Source: Candidatus Kuenenia stuttgartensis (lineage in GTDB: Bacteria > Planctomycetota > Planctomycetia > Pirellulales > UBA1268). From it: 34,945 bases of DNA. Numbering within the stretch: the first letter of the stretch is position 1; each line of letters starts with the position of its first letter. This document shows positions 14,887 to 25,806 of this stretch, piece after piece. The DNA lies in NCBI GenBank assembly GCA_945877135.1, contig CAMCQY010000028.1, positions 1 through 34,945 on the forward strand, written 5' to 3'. The position numbers and the translations under genes were made by a program. Below the pieces are notes generated by a model. It saw only the letters and a list, made by a program, of their open reading frames with translations, did no database searches and was not told the DNA's origin.

Positions 14887-16419
14887 ATGAAGACCGTTCT
14901 CACTCACGCACTGCTCTCGGCCGCTATCGCTGGCCTACTCCTGCCCGCCGGGTCGGCATCGGCGCAGCTCCCCCGCTTTGAGGAACTCAGCAGCCTCCCA
15001 TTCGCGGAGAACCGGCCCACGCCCGCGACCGCGCAGACGCTGCGTGATGAACTGCTGTTCCAGCGGGCGACGCAGACCTATCTCTGGGCCCTGCCGCTCG
15101 TCAACACGCTCGGCATGAAGGTTGGCTCGGAAAAGGTCTTCGGCGCTGGCTACCACGTCTTACCGGTCTGGAAGAAACGCCTCGACGCCAAGACGCTGGT
15201 GACAACCCCCAACTCCGATGTCATCTATGCCATGGGCTATGTCGACCTCGGAACAGACGGCCCGCTCGTATTCGAGTCACCGCCCAATCTCCAGGGCATC
15301 CTGCTCGATGCCTGGCAGCGGCCGATCCCGGTCGATGGCGGGAGGTTCTTCGGAGACGTCGGCCTGCCGGGACCAGATGCCGGCAAGGGTGGAAAGTTTC
15401 TGCTGCTGCCCCCCGGCTTCAAGGACACGGTGCCGGAAGGCTATTTCGTCTACCGGTCGCCGACCAACACCGCGTTCGTCTTCCTGCGCGCGTTCTATCA
15501 AGACCCGAAGAACCTCGCGCCGGCCGTCGCACTCATCGAGCAGTCGAAGATCTATCCACTCAACGGTAAGGAAACCGCCAGGCCGATGCAGTTTCCCGAT
15601 GCATCCGGCGTGCCGGTCGACATGCTGCCGATTCGTGACGGCAGCGCCTTCGACGAACTGAAGAAACTGGTGGAGAGCGAGGGCACCAGCCTTGCCGACT
15701 CCGATGGGCTCGGCATGCTTGCCTCGATCGGCATTGCCAAGGGTACGCCTTTCGAGCCGGACGCAAAGACACGGGCGATCCTCGATCACGCCGCGAAGAC
15801 GGCCTACAAGATGAGCCGCGTCATCGGTTTCGAGGATGTGGTCGCCGGTCGCTCCCTGCGAATCTATCCTGACCGCCGGTGGATCAACCCGATGGCCGAC
15901 GCGACCCCGGAGCATCTCGGCGGGCCTTTCGACCTCGGCTGGCGCAGGGTGGCCGGGGGTTATCTCGATCTCGACGCCCGGATCTGGTTTTTCACCAACT
16001 ACTATTCGGTCAGTCCGGGCATGCTGTCGCAGACTCCGGGGCGGGGTGCCAAATACATGATCACCTTCGTCGATGGCAACGGTGCGAACCTGTCGGGCGG
16101 CAGCAGCTACCGTCTCCGTCTGCCGGCAGACATCCCTGCCGCCAACTTCTGGTCAGTCACGCTCTACGAGGCCGAAAATGGCTCGGGGCTCGCCAACGGC
16201 CAGCCATTCCCGTCGCTCGGCTCGCGCGACATGCCGGCGCAGAACGCCGACGGCAGCACGGACCTTTATTTCGGCCCCACGCCGCCAGCCGACAAGGCAG
16301 GCAACTGGCTCACAACGGTGCCTGGCAAGGGGTACTTTGCCGTGCTCCGGCTCTATGGCCCGACCGCAGCGGCCATCGACAGGAGCTGGAAGCCCGGCGA
16401 CATCGAGAAGGCGCCGTGA
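14887..16419 (+). CDS. DUF1254/DUF1214 exported protein, paralogue 1
   Basis: This 510-aa protein has a signal peptide (MKTVLTHALLSAAIAGLLLPAGSASA; cleavage near residue 26). DUF1254 covers about 55-200 (QTYLWALPLVNTLGMK, TPNSDVIYAMGYVDL) and DUF1214 the C-terminal part (FWSVTLYEAENGSG, NWLTTVPGKGYFAVLRLYGP). The family is exported and of unknown biochemical role. The ATG at 14887 is chosen because TTGGAG lies just upstream and the signal peptide starts there; an in-frame TTG at 14875 is less likely. A second copy follows 46 bp downstream, so this is a tandem pair, though the two have diverged strongly. Confidence 0.92.
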   Translation: MKTVLTHALLSAAIAGLLLPAGSASAQLPRFEELSSLPFAENRPTPATAQTLRDELLFQRATQTYLWALPLVNTLGMKVGSEKVFGAGYHVLPVWKKRLDAKTLVTTPNSDVIYAMGYVDLGTDGPLVFESPPNLQGILLDAWQRPIPVDGGRFFGDVGLPGPDAGKGGKFLLLPPGFKDTVPEGYFVYRSPTNTAFVFLRAFYQDPKNLAPAVALIEQSKIYPLNGKETARPMQFPDASGVPVDMLPIRDGSAFDELKKLVESEGTSLADSDGLGMLASIGIAKGTPFEPDAKTRAILDHAAKTAYKMSRVIGFEDVVAGRSLRIYPDRRWINPMADATPEHLGGPFDLGWRRVAGGYLDLDARIWFFTNYYSVSPGMLSQTPGRGAKYMITFVDGNGANLSGGSSYRLRLPADIPAANFWSVTLYEAENGSGLANGQPFPSLGSRDMPAQNADGSTDLYFGPTPPADKAGNWLTTVPGKGYFAVLRLYGPTAAAIDRSWKPGDIEKAP

Positions 16420-16465
16420 CCGCGCCACGATGATTTTCAAACAACGCTGCCAGGAGACACACATC

Positions 16466-17935
16466 ATGACCATGTCCAAAGGATTCGCTCTCATCGCCGC
16501 GCTCATCAGCGGCCTGACGTTGCCCGCGGCCCACGGGCAGCTCCTCCCCACCACCGGAACCGTCGCATCGCGGCTCGGCCCGCTCGAGCTGGAGAACGGC
16601 TACCCAACCGACGAAACCGTTGCGAAAGTCTTCGACGACATCGACTTTCAGCGGGCCTGCCAGGCCTACCTCTGGGCCCTGCCACTGATGGCGATGGAGC
16701 AATGGCAGAGCGAGCACCTCAGCAAGTTCGGGGCCGGGAAGCTCGACTACGTTGACTACCTCACCTTTCAGGACAAGCTCGGCCTTCTCACGGCCAACGC
16801 CACGACCCCCTACATCATGGCGTTTCCCAATCTGAAAGAGACCGGTCCGCTGGTGTTCGAGGTGCCCGCCGGCCCGACGGCGGGCGGCTTCACCGATTTC
16901 TGGCAGCGGCCCATCACCGATTCCGGCCAGACCGGCCCCGACAAGGGCGCGGGTGGAAAGTATCTCATTCTCGGCCCCGACGACGCGGACATGTCGCCGG
17001 AGGGGTATTTCGTCTTTCGTTCGCCGACGGTCAACGTCTTTTCCGCCCATCGCGTGCTCGATCCCGATCCGGCCAAAGCGAGGCTGCTCATCGACGGATT
17101 GAAGATCTATCCATACAGCCAGCGGGAAAACCCAGCCCCGACACGACACGTCTCGCCGGCGGGCCGCGCGTGGAGCGGAGAACAACCACGAGGCCTCGCC
17201 TACTGGGAGGGCCTCGCGAAGGTCATTCAGCAGGAACCGGTCCACGAGCGTGACCGGATGATGATGGGGATGCTCCAGCCGCTGGGAATCGAGAAGGGCA
17301 AGCCGTTCAGCCCGACCGAGCGGCAGAAGCAGATTCTCATCGACGCCGCGCAGACCGGTGAGGTGATGGCCCGCGCCATCGCCTACCAGAAGCGGTTCGA
17401 GGGGGCGAAAGTCTGGCCCACCAGAAACTGGGAGATCTCACTGTTCCTCAAGGAGACCAATCAGGAAGCCCCACACCACACGCAACTGGACGAACGCACG
17501 AGCTGGTTCTACGAAGCTGTCGGCGTTTCAGTGGGCATGATGGGCCGCGTTGTCGGCATCGGGCAGGTCTACCTCGAGGCCGCGAAGGACAGCGAGGGCC
17601 GCTGGCTCGACGGTGGAAAGACCTATCGCCTCAGGGTTCCGAAGGACGTTCCCGTAACGCAGTTCTGGTCGGTCACCGTCTACGACAACGAGACCCGTTG
17701 CTTTGTGAAGACGGGCGCTGCTCCCGATCGTTCGTCGCGTGACTCCATCGTCACCAATCCCGATGGATCGGTCGACCTCACGTTCGGCCCCGCGGCCCCA
17801 GCCGGCATGCCTGAGAGCAACTGGATCAAGACACTCCCGGGCAAAGGCTGGTTCAGCTACTTCCGGCTCTACGGCCCGACCCAGCCCTACTTCAACCGCT
17901 CCTGGGTGCTGTCCGACATCGAGTTGATCAAGTAA
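16466..17935 (+). CDS. DUF1254/DUF1214 exported protein, paralogue 2
   Basis: This 489-aa protein has a signal peptide (MTMSKGFALIAALISGLTLPAAHG) and the same architecture as its neighbour: a DUF1254 part (CQAYLWALPLMAMEQWQ, TTPYIMAFPNLKETGPLVFEVP) and a DUF1214 part (TQFWSVTVYDNETRC, NWIKTLPGKGWFSYFRLYGPT). AGGAGA lies 8 nt before the ATG at 16466. Its last 8 bases overlap the 3' end of the convergent desaturase gene. It is not a recent duplicate of paralogue 1; only motif-level similarity is visible. Confidence 0.92.
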   Translation: MTMSKGFALIAALISGLTLPAAHGQLLPTTGTVASRLGPLELENGYPTDETVAKVFDDIDFQRACQAYLWALPLMAMEQWQSEHLSKFGAGKLDYVDYLTFQDKLGLLTANATTPYIMAFPNLKETGPLVFEVPAGPTAGGFTDFWQRPITDSGQTGPDKGAGGKYLILGPDDADMSPEGYFVFRSPTVNVFSAHRVLDPDPAKARLLIDGLKIYPYSQRENPAPTRHVSPAGRAWSGEQPRGLAYWEGLAKVIQQEPVHERDRMMMGMLQPLGIEKGKPFSPTERQKQILIDAAQTGEVMARAIAYQKRFEGAKVWPTRNWEISLFLKETNQEAPHHTQLDERTSWFYEAVGVSVGMMGRVVGIGQVYLEAAKDSEGRWLDGGKTYRLRVPKDVPVTQFWSVTVYDNETRCFVKTGAAPDRSSRDSIVTNPDGSVDLTFGPAAPAGMPESNWIKTLPGKGWFSYFRLYGPTQPYFNRSWVLSDIELIK

Positions 17936-19109
17936 CCGGGGCGGCGACAGACGCCGCCTCGACCGCGGGAAACGCCTCGAGTTGCCGCATGCTTGTCTTT
18001 CCCACGCAGATGTCGAGCATCCTGCCGAAGCGTCGGAACACGCTCTCCTGCCGGTAGGGCAGGCCGTGCTCGAGACACAACGCCTTCACCCGGGGCTGGA
18101 TCAGACAATACTGCCGCATCGGGAGGTCGGGAAAGAGGTGGTGCTCGATCTGGTAGTTGAGCCAGATGCTCATGTAATCGACCAGTTCCGGGCCGCACCG
18201 GTAGTTGGCCGAGCCCAGCACCGATGTCACGTAAAACTCCTCCTTCCGTCCGTAGTGGAAGCGGAAGCGGTAGAGGTCGTCGGCGGTGTGATTGGGGCCG
18301 ATCACGAGGAAGGCGTGGGCATTGGTGATCGCCTCGGCGAGTAGTTTGTTGATCAACACCGCCAGCACCGCGGCCGTGCCGAGCGGCAGAAAGAGGACCG
18401 GCACAACCACGAAGTGCCAGCCAGCGTAGGGGGCGTAGCAGTGCAGCCAGAGCCGTCTCACCGCCGGCCTTCGGAAGTCGAGCACGCTGCCCACCGTGAG
18501 CACGGCAATCGACTCCCGTCGTCGCCGACCGCCGTCGTGGTGCATGACGCCGAGCGAATTCGGCGCGTAGTAGATGATCTTCCAGGTGCAGGCCACGATC
18601 GCGACGAGTGCGTATTTGAGAACCACCGGTATCCGCATGCGGCGGAGGAACTCCAGGTGCCGCTCCGCGACGTCGGGATCGCCGTCCTCACCGGTGTGAT
18701 AGTGATGGAGCGTGTTGTGTTCGTAATCCCAGGCTTCGGGCAGCAGCCAGTCGAACCAGTCGATGTACCGCCGCCAGCCACGTGCGAAGACCCGGCTCGT
18801 GTAGCGACGGGGAACGTCCGGAACGCGGTCGTAGCCGCGGTGCAGGATGTGATGCGCGAGCAGCCAGCGAGTGAATTGCCCGAGGCTGAGCAGGAAGGCG
18901 GAGAGCGGGTTGGGGATGATCCAGGCGGTGGCATAGCCCAGGAGCGTGGCCACGCGGCCATAGGCCTCGATCCGTCGCAGGTGGGCCAGGTCGGCAGGCC
19001 CGATGTTCGCATGTGCCTCGGCCTTCAGACGGTCGATGGCGGCGCAGAAGCCGGCGACATCGATGCCGCGAAAGTCCGGGTGCACCGCCGTTTCGTGGCC
19101 GTGTGTCAT
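17928..19109 (-). CDS. Membrane fatty acid desaturase (front-end/acyl-lipid type)
   Basis: This 393-aa integral membrane di-iron enzyme introduces a double bond into fatty acyl chains. The three histidine boxes are HHILH at 86-90, EHNTLHHYH at 130-138 and YQIEHH ending at 323-324. The Q-x-x-HH third box is typical of acyl-lipid and front-end (delta-6-like) desaturases. Hydrophobic segments flank the boxes. No fused cytochrome b5 domain is present, so an external electron donor is needed. Regioselectivity cannot be read from the sequence. The ATG at 19109 is preferred because the open frame upstream translates non-conserved Pro/Arg-rich sequence. It overlaps the DUF1254 gene tail to tail by 8 bp. 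Confidence 0.9.
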   Translation of the reverse strand: MTHGHETAVHPDFRGIDVAGFCAAIDRLKAEAHANIGPADLAHLRRIEAYGRVATLLGYATAWIIPNPLSAFLLSLGQFTRWLLAHHILHRGYDRVPDVPRRYTSRVFARGWRRYIDWFDWLLPEAWDYEHNTLHHYHTGEDGDPDVAERHLEFLRRMRIPVVLKYALVAIVACTWKIIYYAPNSLGVMHHDGGRRRRESIAVLTVGSVLDFRRPAVRRLWLHCYAPYAGWHFVVVPVLFLPLGTAAVLAVLINKLLAEAITNAHAFLVIGPNHTADDLYRFRFHYGRKEEFYVTSVLGSANYRCGPELVDYMSIWLNYQIEHHLFPDLPMRQYCLIQPRVKALCLEHGLPYRQESVFRRFGRMLDICVGKTSMRQLEAFPAVEAASVAAPVT

Positions 19110-19297
19110 GCAAAGAGACCGTGGTGGAACCGCTGGGGTCGCCGGGTGGAGATGAGCCCTAAGGCTAGGTCCCACACCTCCAACCGACCAGCCCTCGGCC
19201 GGAGCGGCGGACGACAGCCAAACTGGGCTTGCCCGGAAACCCCGGGCCGGGTGAACTTTCGGAGTCGGACAGCGTTTTTCACCACGGAGTGCGAGGC

Positions 19298-20329
19298 ATG
19301 GATGCCCCACACGCGATCGTTCTCGTCAAACTCTCCGCCATCGGCGACGTGCTCCACGGCATCCCCGCCGCGGTGGCGCTGAAGCGGGCGTTTCCCGCCA
19401 CGCGGATCGGCTGGGTGGTCGAAGGCCGCGCCGCCGACGTGCTCGCCGGCCATCCCGCCATCGATCACCTCTTTCGCCTGCCGCGCGGCTGGATGAAGTC
19501 CTGGCAGGCGGTGCGGTCGCTCCGTCGTCAACTGCTCGACTTCCGCGCCGACGTCGCGATCGACATGCAGGGGCTGCTCAAGAGCGCAGTGCCCACCTGG
19601 CTCTCCGGCGCTTCACTGCGGATCGGCCATGCGCGGCCGGAGTCGCGTGAGGCAGCGTGGCTGGCCTATACCTGCACCGTGCCCTCGACGGCCGCACACG
19701 TCGTGGACCGCAACTGCGACCTGCTCGAGCGACTGGGCGTGCGTGAGGCGACGCCTGCCTTCGACATGCCCGACTGGCCTGTGAGTCGCCACCGCATGCA
19801 GGAGTGGCTGGCCTCGCTGCGGCTGGCGTCGACGCCGGTCGTGATCAACCCTGGCGCGGGATGGGCGTCGAAGATCTGGCCAGAGGAACGGTTCGCTGCA
19901 GTGGCCCGCTGTCTGCACGAGCGGCACGGGCTGACATCGGTCATCGTCTGGGGTGGCGACCGGGAGCGGGGCAGTGCCGAGCGGATCGCCGCGGCCGCGC
20001 CCCAGGCGACAGTCGTCGCGCCGCAGACATCGCTCCAAGACCTCGGCGCCCTCTGCCGCCTCGCGCGGCTCTTCGTCTCGGGCGACACCGGACCGCTGCA
20101 CCTCGCTGCGGCGGTGGGCACGCCCTGTGTCGGCCTCTTCGGCCCAGTGCCCGCCGATCGCAATGGCCCCTACGGCCGGATCCATGCCACCGTAGAGCCG
20201 CCGGCCTCGATGCGACCGAAGTGGGATGATCGCAAGACCGACATGCTCGCGATGGCAGGGATCGACGTCGACCGCGTGGTCGAGGCCTGCGAAGGCCTCG
20301 CGTTCCACGGCCATCGGATCACGGCGTAG
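19298..20329 (+). CDS. waaC: Glycosyltransferase family 9, heptosyltransferase I-like
   Basis: This 343-aa cytoplasmic enzyme probably transfers heptose to lipopolysaccharide core on the inner face of the membrane. GT9 features are the N-terminal VLVKLSAIGDVLHGIPAA (residues 9-26), a mid-protein VVINPGAGWASKIWPEERF, and a C-terminal SGDTGPLHLAAAVGTPCVGLFGP. The motif set fits WaaC/RfaC better than WaaF, but the acceptor in a planctomycete is inferred. The ATG at 19298 is preferred because the conserved N-terminal strand begins there; GGAG lies 8 nt upstream. It is monocistronic, with a terminator at 20462-20495. Confidence 0.88.
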   Translation: MDAPHAIVLVKLSAIGDVLHGIPAAVALKRAFPATRIGWVVEGRAADVLAGHPAIDHLFRLPRGWMKSWQAVRSLRRQLLDFRADVAIDMQGLLKSAVPTWLSGASLRIGHARPESREAAWLAYTCTVPSTAAHVVDRNCDLLERLGVREATPAFDMPDWPVSRHRMQEWLASLRLASTPVVINPGAGWASKIWPEERFAAVARCLHERHGLTSVIVWGGDRERGSAERIAAAAPQATVVAPQTSLQDLGALCRLARLFVSGDTGPLHLAAAVGTPCVGLFGPVPADRNGPYGRIHATVEPPASMRPKWDDRKTDMLAMAGIDVDRVVEACEGLAFHGHRITA

Positions 20330-20461
20330 GACAGCCATCCACGCCCGCAGCTATCCAAGCCCGCATCCATCCAAGCCCGCAGCGCAAGCAAGGGAATGCG
20401 TTCGACCTAGCGAGATGGATCGCGGATTCCTCTCGCTTGCGCTTCGGGCTTGCATGGAAAT
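20330..20461. repeat. REP-like palindrome between convergent genes
   Basis: A full copy of the CATCCAAGCCCG family lies at 20368-20457, with the left arm starting at 20368 and the right arm ending CGGGCTTGCATGG at 20457. A degenerate partial arm (ATCCAAGCCCGCATC) lies just before it at about 20353. Its spacer differs from the other full copies but keeps GGATCGCGGATTCC. Confidence 0.85.
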
Positions 20462-20495
20462 GAGGCGCGAGAACACTCTGACGTGCCTCTTTTTT
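20462..20495 (+). terminator. Rho-independent terminator after waaC
   Basis: GAGGCGCG (20462-20469) pairs with CGTGCCTC (20482-20489), with one G-T wobble, around a 12-nt loop. Six T residues follow at once (20490-20495). This is the clearest intrinsic terminator in the window. The opposite strand has only a weak T-tract, so it mainly serves the plus-strand gene. Confidence 0.8.
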
Positions 20496-20496
20496 G

Positions 20497-21534
20497 TCAG
20501 ATGAAAAACAGTTCATCGAGCCGCTCAATGTTCCGGGCCTGCTCAGCCGCCGGCTGGAAGCTCGATTCGAGACTATTCCGCAGGAGCGTGTAGGCGTCGG
20601 CCGCAGTCAGCGGCAAGCTTGCGAACACCTGCCGAACATTCTCGTTCACGTAGCCGCCGAAGTAGGCAGGATCATCGGAATGCACGCTCGCCCGCAGGCC
20701 CGCGGCAAGCAGTTTCGGCAGGGTGTGGTGGGCGAGCGTGTCGAACACGCGGAGTTTCACGTTGGAGAGCGGACAGACCGTCAGCGGAATCCGCTCCCGC
20801 ACGAGCCGGGCGACCACGCTCTGGTCCTCGAGACACCGCACACCGTGATCGATCCGTTCGGCGCCGAGGGCATCGAGGGCTGCCGTGATCGAGGCGGGCG
20901 GTCCCTCTTCGCCCGCATGGGCGACGGCGTGGAGGCCAAGCCTGCGGCAGCGGTCGAACACCTTCGCGAATTTTTCGGGCGGGTTTCCCCGCTCGCCCGA
21001 GTCGAGGCCAACGCCGAGCAGATGCTCGCGGAAAGGCTCGGCCCGTTCGAGCGTCTCGAAGGCCTCCCGTTCCGCGAGATGCCGCAGGAAGCACATGATC
21101 AGTGCCGCCGAGATGCCCAGTTCGTCGCGGGCTCGGGCGATCGCCCGCGACATGCCGCCGACCACCGCTTCGAAGGGCACGCCCCGTGCGGTGTGGGTCT
21201 GCGGATCGAAGAAGATCTCTGCGCGGACCACGGTGTCGGCATGGGCCCTCTGGAGATAGGCCCATGTCAGGTCATGAAAATCGTCTTCCGTGCGAAGCAC
21301 GGCCGCGGCGGCGTAGTAGATGTCGAGAAAGCTCTGCAGGTCGGCGAAGGCAAACGCCTTGCGCAGCGACTCTGGTGAGTCGTAGGGCAACGCGATGCCG
21401 TTGCGGCGGCCGATCTCGAAGGCGAGCTCCGGCTCGAGCGTGCCCTCGATGTGAACATGAAGCTCCGCCTTGGGAGACCGCGAAATAAGGGCGGCGAGCC
21501 TTTCGGGCCGGATGTGTGAAAAGTCGGGGGGCAT
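20497..21534 (-). CDS. Adenosine/adenine deaminase family hydrolase, adenine deaminase-like
   Basis: This 345-aa zinc hydrolase deaminates a purine in salvage. Metal ligands are visible as H26-V-H28 (ELHVHIEGTLEPEL), HAGEE near residue 206 and HSDDP near 285. HIEGTLEPEL and SDDPAYFGGYVNEN are the signatures that, in known families, separate type 2 adenine deaminases from true adenosine deaminases, so adenine to hypoxanthine is the favoured reaction. CPLSNVKLRVF is also present near 260. The start is the ATG at 21534. It is convergent with waaC and divergent from the DUF3088 gene. Confidence 0.88.
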   Translation of the reverse strand: MPPDFSHIRPERLAALISRSPKAELHVHIEGTLEPELAFEIGRRNGIALPYDSPESLRKAFAFADLQSFLDIYYAAAAVLRTEDDFHDLTWAYLQRAHADTVVRAEIFFDPQTHTARGVPFEAVVGGMSRAIARARDELGISAALIMCFLRHLAEREAFETLERAEPFREHLLGVGLDSGERGNPPEKFAKVFDRCRRLGLHAVAHAGEEGPPASITAALDALGAERIDHGVRCLEDQSVVARLVRERIPLTVCPLSNVKLRVFDTLAHHTLPKLLAAGLRASVHSDDPAYFGGYVNENVRQVFASLPLTAADAYTLLRNSLESSFQPAAEQARNIERLDELFFI

Positions 21535-21668
21535 GCTTCCATTTTCCCGTGGCGGTCGTGAGGCGGTATCTTAAGGGGACGCGGCTACACTTCGGGAGCA
21601 CCGTCCGCGGTGCCGCCGATTGCTGGCCTTTGTCCAACCGTGCACTCCGAACACCGAAGAGCCACTCC

Positions 21669-22019
21669 ATGAGCACGACCGCCAAGCCGATCCTGTTTCT
21701 TCTCCGCGCCGGATTCCCCGAGTCCAAGCATGGCACGGGCGGCTTGTATTGCCCGGAGTGCGCGACCATCGCCGGCCTCCTGTACTACTATCCAAAGCTC
21801 GTCGAGGCACTCGACGTCAGACTGGTCGATGTCCCGCGACCCCGGCCCGAGGTGGTGGCGATGGTCGGTGAGGAAAACCAGTCGTGCCCGGTGCTCGTCC
21901 TCCCGCAGGGCGATCTGCCCGCCGGCGTGCCGGTGGCCAACGGCCGGGCCTTCGTCTCCGGCCCAGAGCCAATCGTCAACTTCCTCGCCGATCGCTACGG
22001 CACCGCCCGGTCACACTGA
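21669..22019 (+). CDS. DUF3088 family small protein
   Basis: This 116-aa protein resembles DUF3088, a thioredoxin-like fold family of unknown function. FLLRAGFPE, YCPECATIAGLL (CxxC at about 27-30), VDVPRPRPEVVAMVGEENQSCPVLVLP and a C-terminal NFLADRYG are the recognisable parts. The CxxC could be redox-active or bind metal. The ATG at 21669 begins the conserved first strand; no strong Shine-Dalgarno is visible. An inverted repeat (22007-22023) spans its stop codon. Confidence 0.8.
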   Translation: MSTTAKPILFLLRAGFPESKHGTGGLYCPECATIAGLLYYYPKLVEALDVRLVDVPRPRPEVVAMVGEENQSCPVLVLPQGDLPAGVPVANGRAFVSGPEPIVNFLADRYGTARSH

Positions 22020-22023
22020 CCGG
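22007..22023 (+). other. Hairpin spanning the DUF3088 stop codon
   Basis: CCGGTCA (22007-22013) and TGACCGG (22017-22023) are perfect complements around CAC; the TGA stop (22017-22019) lies in the right arm. There is no T-tract. It may stall or stabilise the message, or limit read-through into the next small gene. Confidence 0.45.
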
Positions 22024-22080
22024 CCGCGCGACTGACGTATCTGAGATTCACCCCGCCTGAAGGCTGAACGGAGCACACCC

Positions 22081-24422
<2,342 letters not shown>

Positions 24423-24455
24423 GACGGCGCGAGTGAGCCTCTCGCGTGGTGGTTC

Positions 24456-24604
24456 GGGGAGGCCTATGCCCCGTCGCCGGACGTTCGCTACGGCCATCCT
24501 GGCCTTCGCTCACTCGATGCTGACTGCGCTAGCCAGATCGCCTCCGCTTCGGCATCCTGCCTGCGCTGGTCAGCAACGCCGGCTCATGGAGCATAGGCCT
24601 CCCC
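24456..24604 (-). repeat. Palindromic element family, copy 2 (149 bp)
   Basis: Read on the minus strand, the ends are GGGGAGGCCTATGCTCC and GGGGCATAGGCCTCCCC, a 17-bp inverted repeat with one mismatch. The interior matches copies 1 and 3 (GCCGGCGTTGCTGACCAGCG..., GTCAGCATCGAGTGAGCG..., GCGAACGTCCGGCGAC) and has a 16-bp extra segment after GATGCCGAAGCG. Similarity with copy 3 continues past the ends: GACGGGAA on one side and CGAACCACCACGCG on the other. It fills most of the gap between ligA and the lipoprotein gene. Confidence 0.88.
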
Positions 24605-24672
24605 TTCCCGTCCGTTCCATCAGGAAAGAAGAGGCGGCGGGAGGATCACCTGCGACCCACACAAGCTCCACA

Positions 24673-25449
24673 TCACCGCACGGTCGGCAGGTCGACTGGC
24701 CGCTGGTCGGCGATGGCGGTGGGAGGGCGGGGCGTCGCGTCGCCTCCCGCAGGCAAACCAGCAAAGACTTTGGGCTTCGAGAGGTCCACCATGCCCGCGA
24801 GCGCCGCGGGATCCTGCGCTACGACGTCGGAAACAGCTTTCGCGTTGCGCTTGTGAATAGCCCGGCCCGCGAACGCCGGCTCGTCGTGAATCTCTCCGTC
24901 TTGCCAGGGCCCGGCTCCGAAGAGCCAGCGGTCGCGGGCATGGCTGGCGACGTGCTCCTCGCCGCTCTGCCAGACCGGCTGCCCACTCTCCCGCTCGTAG
25001 GCATAGACGCTGAGCTTTGCCACCCCGCGTTGCTCTGATCGCTTGGCGAGCACGAGTTCCGGCGTGGAGGTTTCGTTGCCTTTGAGCGTGACACTCGTCG
25101 CCGGGATGCCGAGCAGAACCGAACTGCGGTCCGTGCCGACCGCTCCCGCACGGGCCTCGACCACGACTTCGGCCGCATCGCGATCCTTGGCCAGCAGACA
25201 GCCCGTGGCCATCAACTGGTGCCGCATCGCGCTTTCGAGGTACTTGCCATCCTCGACGTCGTCCATGAACGCCGTTTCGAGGAACACCTTCCTGCCCGCC
25301 AGCGGACGGACGTCGATCCGCATCACGGCCCGGTCGATCGCCTGAGAGACGAGCAACTGCTCTGTGGCGGTGCGTTTTGAATCGCTCATCCTCGTCGTGC
25401 CGCAGCCCACGAGCACGGCCAACAGGATCGTCAGCGCAGAGGCCTGCAT
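24673..25449 (-). CDS. Lipoprotein of unknown function (possibly DUF6655)
   Basis: This 258-aa protein begins with a lipoprotein signal (MQASALTILLAVLVGC, lipobox LVGC with Cys 16), so it is predicted to be anchored in a membrane after processing. The body has GTTRMSDSKRTATEQLLVSQAIDRAV, which I associate with planctomycete DUF6655 proteins, but this was not searched. The C-terminal about 40 residues are Pro/Ala-rich. The ATG at 25449 is preferred for the signal peptide, although its GGAGGG is very close (2-3 nt); an ATG at 25500 would add 17 residues. The gene lies alone between two inverted copies of the palindromic element, an unusual arrangement for a housekeeping-type lipoprotein. Confidence 0.75.
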   Translation of the reverse strand: MQASALTILLAVLVGCGTTRMSDSKRTATEQLLVSQAIDRAVMRIDVRPLAGRKVFLETAFMDDVEDGKYLESAMRHQLMATGCLLAKDRDAAEVVVEARAGAVGTDRSSVLLGIPATSVTLKGNETSTPELVLAKRSEQRGVAKLSVYAYERESGQPVWQSGEEHVASHARDRWLFGAGPWQDGEIHDEPAFAGRAIHKRNAKAVSDVVAQDPAALAGMVDLSKPKVFAGLPAGGDATPRPPTAIADQRPVDLPTVR

Positions 25450-25806
25450 CGCCCTCCGGCCACATGCACTGGAGGCAGTGCTTTGCATGACACAACTCAT
25501 CGATATGCATCTCCGGCGCCGGGGGAACTGCCTCGTGGGGGAAGCGGCGCGCGGAGGGTAACAGCTTTGCCCACCAGGAGAAATGGCGTTCCGCGGGCTG
25601 CTCGCTGGCGGCGGCTGACGGGAAGGGGATGCCTATGCCCCGAGAGCCGGCGTTGCTGACAAGCGCAGGCAGGATGCCGGAGCGCAGTCAGCATCGAGAG
25701 AGCGAAGGACAGCGGGCACCGATCCGTCTAAGCGGATTGGTCGACGGAGCGAACGTCCGGCGTCGGGGCATAGGCATCCCCGAACCACCACGCGTGTCGG
25801 GTCGCA
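25450..25806. other. Non-coding gap holding element copy 3
   Basis: 25450-25624 should contain the promoter of the minus-strand lipoprotein gene, but no convincing -35/-10 pair was seen. The rest (25625-25781) is the third copy of the palindromic element, and about 25 bp remain before the HTTM stop codon. No gene is supported. Confidence 0.65.
25625..25781 (+). repeat. Palindromic element family, copy 3 (157 bp)
   Basis: The ends GGGGATGCCTATGCCCC (25625-25641) and GGGGCATAGGCATCCCC (25765-25781) are a perfect 17-bp inverted repeat. The left interior matches copies 1 and 2 closely. Where copy 1 has the GGCCAT/ATGGCC hairpin, this copy has a different and longer one (ACC-ATCCG against CGGAT-GGT, about 25719-25740). 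So a hairpin is kept at that position despite unrelated sequence. It is inverted relative to copy 2. Confidence 0.88.

Noticed and set aside
19110-19310. N-terminal extension of the desaturase
   Set aside because: The extra 67 residues are Pro/Arg/Ser-rich intergenic sequence that would overlap the waaC start region; the ATG at 19109 fits the family.
24428-24446. Terminator after ligA (CGCGAG/CTCGCG hairpin)
   Set aside because: It has only a 6-bp stem with a 7-nt loop and no T-tract; it abuts the palindromic element and may be part of its flank.
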